Source: Bacteroidales bacterium (lineage in GTDB: Bacteria > Bacteroidota > Bacteroidia > Bacteroidales > VadinHA17). Taken from it: a stretch of 40,266 nucleotides of DNA. The stretch spans positions 1-40,266 of the forward strand of contig JANTGF010000037.1 of the NCBI GenBank assembly GCA_024763075.1. The letters are read 5' to 3'. The position numbers were made by a program, and so were the translations under genes. Below are positions 36,713-40,266 of the stretch, one piece after another (position 1 is the first letter of the stretch; every line of letters begins with the position of its first letter). The notes under the pieces are model-generated. The model was not told where the DNA came from, ran no database searches, and worked only from the letters and a program-made list of their open reading frames with translations.

Positions 36713-37708
36713 CTATTTCAGGATTCTGCCGGCTATTGCAGAACTGATACGGTCCATATAAAGATCATTCCGGTATCCGGCTTCATATGGATCCGGGCCG
36801 ACCCATTTTGTTGTTGATCCTTTGATCTTTATTGTACCATCACCTACTACCGTAACCACCTCGTATAGAGGATCCTGATATGGACAGGTATATTTGATCC
36901 AGGGATACTTCTTATCGATGTCTTCACTGTAGTTTATATGTTTGGCTTCATCTCCCACCCAAAAATAGGACATTGAATTTACTTCCACATACCAGATATC
37001 ATTTATTTTCTCAACCCAGTCAAGATGGCTATGCCCGTTAAAACAGGCCAGCACTTTTCTTTTCCCTGAATTTTGATTTTCATCCTCAAGTATTTTACGT
37101 ATTTCCTCCTGATTTTCAACTCCCCAATTATCTTCCAGACTTTGATGTGAAAACAGGATAACCGGGAACCTGGTTTTTCTTAAATCATCTTTCAGCCATT
37201 TCTTTTGTGTTTCTCCAATAAACCGGGGATATCCTTCCAGGGGTGGATCTTTCTTTTCATTTCCATCCAGCACAATAAAATGAAAGCCATTCCTGTCAAA
37301 TGAATAATATGCCGATTTCATTCCCAAATAATCCATGGTCTGCCTTTCTGTAAATCCTCCATCCATATCATGGTTACCCAGCACATGATAGCGGGGACCT
37401 TCAAATGAATTCCAGATACCCAAAAAAGTATCATTGTAGGCATAGGGGCGACAAAAATCTCCAAGCTGAATGGTGAAATCAACTTTTTCCCGGTTCATTT
37501 CATTCACGAATGTCTGCAACCTGGCGTCAGCATCATGCATAATATCTTTATGGACATCCGTACATATACCAAATTGTACCTGTTTATAATCAGTAGTATT
37601 ACTACAGGAATAAAATCCGGTAATCAACAAAAAAAAGAGAAGATATTTTAACCCTGAGATTCTAAAGATCCTCATATTACCAGAATTTCTTCTAATCATT
37701 GTTTTCAA
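36713..37708 (-). CDS. Metallophosphoesterase lipoprotein
   Basis: A 331-residue lipoprotein (lipobox 'LITGFYSC'; the start could also be the Met at 37675). All calcineurin-type metal motifs are present in order: 'GICTDVHKD', 'IQLGDFC', 'HVLGNHDMDGG', 'ILFSHQS' and 'CFNGHSHLDWV'. It should hydrolyse a phosphoester at the cell surface or in the periplasm. The exact substrate is unknown. It is 54 bp upstream of no same-strand partner other than the HdeD-like gene behind it, so the two may form a short transcript. Confidence 0.9.
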   Translation of the reverse strand: MKTMIRRNSGNMRIFRISGLKYLLFFLLITGFYSCSNTTDYKQVQFGICTDVHKDIMHDADARLQTFVNEMNREKVDFTIQLGDFCRPYAYNDTFLGIWNSFEGPRYHVLGNHDMDGGFTERQTMDYLGMKSAYYSFDRNGFHFIVLDGNEKKDPPLEGYPRFIGETQKKWLKDDLRKTRFPVILFSHQSLEDNWGVENQEEIRKILEDENQNSGKRKVLACFNGHSHLDWVEKINDIWYVEVNSMSYFWVGDEAKHINYSEDIDKKYPWIKYTCPYQDPLYEVVTVVGDGTIKIKGSTTKWVGPDPYEAGYRNDLYMDRISSAIAGRILK

Positions 37709-37761
37709 TTGTTATTAAATCTATTTTAGAAAATTTCCATATAAGCTTCCTGCCTATGCAT

Positions 37762-38301
37762 TTAAGCCTGATCTTCAAACTTGCCTGTAAATCCATCCCA
37801 TAAATAATAGGCACCAAAAGCCAACAAAAGAATACCTACCCATACGGTAATCAGAACAGAAACACTAAAAGCATTAACCAGCATATATATTCCGAAAACC
37901 AACAATAACAATCCAACCAGCAATCCTACCCACCAGTTTGAAATGCCCAGATCTTTTAATACAAAAGAAGCAGTAAGTTTAAACACTCCGTTTAAAATTA
38001 CCCATAATGCGATAAACACAGAAATCAATATTCCAACCAGTTCAGGTTTTAATATAAACAGAAGCCCGAATAGAATTGTCAGTACTCCTTCCCCGATCAG
38101 AACATTCTTATTTCCGGTTCCTGACTTATCCATGAAACCTGCAACCAGCATAATTATGCCGGGTATCAGAATAACCAGTCCAACATATAAAGATATCCCC
38201 TGAAGGGTACCCTCGGGAAAAGCAACAAACAGCAGTCCTAACAAAATAAATATAATACCGTTAATCAGGGTATTTCTTTTTGACAAACTCAGATTTTTCA
38301 T
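37762..38301 (-). CDS. HdeD/DUF308-family membrane protein
   Basis: A 179-residue protein with six hydrophobic segments in three similar pairs: 'LINGIIFILLGLLFVAFPEG' then 'LVILIPGIIMLVAG'; 'VLTILFGLLFILKPELVG' then 'FIALWVILNGVFKLTA'; 'WVGLLVGLLLLVFGIYMLVN' then 'VWVGILLLAFGAYYLWDG'. This is the DUF308 repeat layout of HdeD-like proteins, which in E. coli support acid resistance. There is no sequence link to glycan use. Confidence 0.9.
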   Translation of the reverse strand: MKNLSLSKRNTLINGIIFILLGLLFVAFPEGTLQGISLYVGLVILIPGIIMLVAGFMDKSGTGNKNVLIGEGVLTILFGLLFILKPELVGILISVFIALWVILNGVFKLTASFVLKDLGISNWWVGLLVGLLLLVFGIYMLVNAFSVSVLITVWVGILLLAFGAYYLWDGFTGKFEDQA

Positions 38302-38519
38302 TTCCAGGCAAATTTAAAGTGAGTAAAAGTTAAAAGTAAGGTTCTAATAAAAAAGATTTGGCTATGATAATTAGCTTAAAGCTCACTACAAATGTACTAA
38401 ACATAAATGCAATTATAAAGCATTAAGCAGTCTTCCTGATTCCCGTTTCACCTTTTGCATACTTTCGGGTTAATTTCCCGTGTACCTGACTAAAGAAAAA
38501 TAATGGTGAACAATGCGGG

Positions 38520-39662
38520 TTAGTCTCCCATAGCAAGACTGGCCCTAAGAATACCACAATACCCATGTGGGTGAACGGAACCCGGAATGGAAACTTTTTC
38601 AACAGCAATATATTCTTCATAGCTATTCTTTACTCCCATACTTCGTGCAAAATTATTTATAACCGGTAAACCTGCAGAATCATATGTTACATTTTGTTTT
38701 AGTCCTTTCCATGCCTTATTTACCACCGGTGTATAAGTATCAGCATTAATATAATTATTATCAATTGCCGTTTTCAGAAAATAGATGAACATGGAGGAAC
38801 CTGATGTTTCAATCCAGTTCCCGGCCCAATCTCCTTTATCAACCACCTGAAACCACAAACCGGATACAGGATCCTGATATGTCTTTAAGCCTTTTGCAAG
38901 GCCCCGGCTTATTTCAATCATGCGCTGGTAGTTCTTGTGGTCTTCGGGCAGATATTTAAGGATATCAACCAATGCCATACAATACCAGCCCATACCCCGT
39001 GACCAGACTTCTGGTGATAAACCTGTAATTGAATCGGCCCATGAAGCTTTTTTGGTTATATCCCATGCATGCAACATCAGGTTTCGTGTGGAATCGTATG
39101 CATGATCAGCTAATAACAGGGTTTGAAATGTAGCAATATCAGCACTCTCTTCAATTTTGTCAAACATTGCTCCATAACGCATAATAAATGGTTCACCCAT
39201 AAATATTCCATCTGCCCACATTTGATTTGGATACTCCTTTTTATGCCAAAACCCACCTACACTGTTTTTTGGTAACAAATCTACATCTGCCCTTATACCC
39301 TTTGAAGCAATAGCATACTTCTCTTCACCGGTCATATCATAAAGTGCCAAAGCTAACAGACCCGGTTGAATTTTATCCAGATCATGCTTACTTCTGTCAT
39401 AATCCAATGATCCATCTTTGCTAATATATTTATCGGCATGATTTTTCATATAGTTTAAATATTTTTCATCCCCGGTGTTTTTATATAATTTTTCATAAGC
39501 TCCTAAAACGATACTATTACTATATTCCCATCCTTTATGGGTCAAATCATTAATATCAAAGTAACGCTCCATTATTGCATCTCCAAAAGCTACAGACATT
39601 TTTTTCTCATGAGACTTACAACTTACAAGTAAAACCGCTATTGCAAAAAATACGTTTTTCAT
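38520..39662 (-). CDS. GH105 unsaturated (rhamno)galacturonyl / uronyl hydrolase, lipoprotein
   Basis: A 380-residue lipoprotein (lipobox 'AIAVLLVSC', Cys15). It is a single (alpha/alpha)6 barrel of GH105/GH88 type: 'KIQPGLLALALYDMTGEEKY', 'GGFWHKKEYPNQMWADGIFM' with catalytic Asp151, 'LMLHAWDITKKASW', 'VWSRGMGWYCMALVDIL' and 'NWIETSGSSMFIYFL'. Such enzymes add water to the double bond of 4,5-unsaturated uronic acids at the ends of lyase products, so this enzyme would act after the PL8 lyase (inference). The end 'GYCGILRASLAMGD' is typical. Nothing clear lies upstream except a short hairpin at 39829-39846. Confidence 0.92.
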   Translation of the reverse strand: MKNVFFAIAVLLVSCKSHEKKMSVAFGDAIMERYFDINDLTHKGWEYSNSIVLGAYEKLYKNTGDEKYLNYMKNHADKYISKDGSLDYDRSKHDLDKIQPGLLALALYDMTGEEKYAIASKGIRADVDLLPKNSVGGFWHKKEYPNQMWADGIFMGEPFIMRYGAMFDKIEESADIATFQTLLLADHAYDSTRNLMLHAWDITKKASWADSITGLSPEVWSRGMGWYCMALVDILKYLPEDHKNYQRMIEISRGLAKGLKTYQDPVSGLWFQVVDKGDWAGNWIETSGSSMFIYFLKTAIDNNYINADTYTPVVNKAWKGLKQNVTYDSAGLPVINNFARSMGVKNSYEEYIAVEKVSIPGSVHPHGYCGILRASLAMGD

Positions 39663-40060
39663 AGATTTATAGATTTAATTACATTCACTCAGGAATTGGT
39701 AAAGATGAATATATCCAACTGATCACTGCATAATAACAAATAGAATTCAGTACTCCGGGAAATTGCCGGATCATTCTGTCATTAAAGATAGGAATTTTGA
39801 AAGTTGTCCTGTTAATTATTTGTTTAAGAACGGTTCTGAAACCGTTACCTTTTCAATAAAACATCATACTATATAAGTTATAATGAGTAATTTAGTAAAG
39901 ATCTCCACCATGGCCCTTTCAGATATAATAAGCCCATTAAACTCAAATTATTATACCTTAGAAAGGACATTCTATGTAAATTGGATTTAGGAATGAGAAG
40001 GACTACAAAACGATGGTTCTATTCCTGGCATGCAAACCGATAAACTCTTCCCTATTTACA
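39663..40060. other. Intergenic region without a recognisable gene
   Basis: The 458 bp between the GH105 start and the next stop hold no convincing reading frame. I see one perfect 7-bp hairpin, AACGGTT-CTGA-AACCGTT (39829-39846), and no clear match to TAnnTTTG promoters for the minus-strand gene. The right end is the terminator described separately. Confidence 0.6.
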
Positions 40061-40064
40061 AAAA

Positions 40065-40100
40065 AAACAGAGGTTGGTTCCAGTGAACCAACCTCTGTTT
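40065..40100 (-). terminator. Strong intrinsic terminator of the right-edge T9SS gene
   Basis: A perfect 16-bp inverted repeat (AAACAGAGGTTGGTTC / GAACCAACCTCTGTTT) encloses a 4-nt loop. Read on the minus strand it is followed by a T-run (plus-strand A's from 40060). It lies 21 bp after the stop of the partial gene at the right edge. Confidence 0.9.
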
Positions 40101-40120
40101 AAATATTATCAAAGTAAGAT

Positions 40121-40266
40121 TTATTTAACTTTAATCATCCTTTTTGTAACAACATTGGAACCATCCTGCACCTGATAAAAATAAATACCTGCAGGCATAT
40201 TCTCGCCAGTCTGATTATTACCACTCCACTGTACATGATAGGTACCCTGAGCCTGAGGCTGATCAA
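40121..40266 (-). CDS. C-terminal end of a T9SS cargo protein, 5' part beyond the window
   Basis: The minus-strand frame that ends in TAA at 40121-40123 runs open to the right edge. Its 47 residues read 'QAQGTYHVQWSGNNQTGENM', then 'PAGIYFYQVQDGSNVVTKRM' and end 'IKVK'. The W-x-G-N-N...PAGIYFY pattern and basic tail are those of a type A T9SS sorting domain. The rest of the protein, and so its function, lies outside the window. Confidence 0.85.
   Translation of the reverse strand, partial: DQPQAQGTYHVQWSGNNQTGENMPAGIYFYQVQDGSNVVTKRMIKVK

Noticed and set aside
38423-38620. Minus-strand open frame ending in a basic tail, overlapping the 3' end of the GH105 gene
   Set aside because: Its first part is an out-of-frame reading of the GH105 end. 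The last ~25 codons in the gap have no recognisable similarity, so a separate gene is not supported.
1-40266. CRISPR arrays, tRNA/rRNA genes and prophage modules
   Set aside because: No regularly spaced direct repeats, no tRNA-like cloverleaf, no rRNA motifs and no phage structural gene set were seen. The phage-like C-terminal module of one beta-helix protein is isolated.

Overview
The window looks like a piece of a low-GC Bacteroidota chromosome, probably from an environmental, glycan-degrading lineage of the Bacteroidales/Marinilabiliales kind (the lineage is an inference). The signs are several C-terminal type IX secretion (T9SS) sorting domains, many short-leader lipoproteins, an ECF sigma/FecR pair next to an STN-bearing TonB-dependent receptor, and a dense set of carbohydrate-active enzymes. 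I see no tRNA, rRNA, CRISPR array, phage module or intact transposase.

Layout. Positions 1-4143 (+) hold the end of a secreted beta-helix protein and a polysaccharide lyase family 8 (PL8) gene whose last ~110 codons are in another frame. Positions 4147-14736 (-) hold a compact run of eight genes. In transcription order they are a beta-helix protein, two related lipoproteins of a family I do not recognise, a GH63/GH37-like glycosidase, an alpha/beta-hydrolase esterase, a GH78-type alpha-L-rhamnosidase, an SGNH (GxDLY) esterase and a DUF1080 lipoprotein. A ~220 bp relic with terminal inverted repeats (14781-15004) separates this run from the next block (15053-24298, -). That block holds the ECF sigma factor, FecR anti-sigma factor, TonB-dependent receptor, a third member of the unknown lipoprotein family fused to FN3-like repeats, and a DUF5060/DUF4038-type glycosidase with a T9SS tail. 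Divergent from the sigma factor is a CBM9/DUF5916 outer-membrane protein.

Positions 26904-28389 (-) hold a haem-binding-type DUF3365 lipoprotein and an ICMT/DUF1295-like membrane protein, with structured DNA between them. After that come an S1 sulfatase (-), a secreted propeller-like protein (+), a DUF362 T9SS protein with membrane segments (-), a GH97 (+), a YdcF-like protein (+), a metallophosphoesterase (-), an HdeD/DUF308 membrane protein (-), a GH105 unsaturated uronyl hydrolase (-), and the tail of another T9SS cargo gene with a strong terminator at the right edge.

How it fits together (inference): PL8 would cleave an acidic polysaccharide, GH105 would remove the unsaturated uronic acid, GH78 would remove rhamnose, and the sulfatase and two esterases would remove substituents. 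The target may be a rhamnose- and uronate-containing, possibly sulfated or acylated glycan. Import appears to use a TonB-dependent receptor without any SusD partner, and the STN/FecR/ECF chain would sense the substrate. The least explained element is the three-member lipoprotein family, one copy of which sits directly behind the receptor where a SusD gene would normally be.
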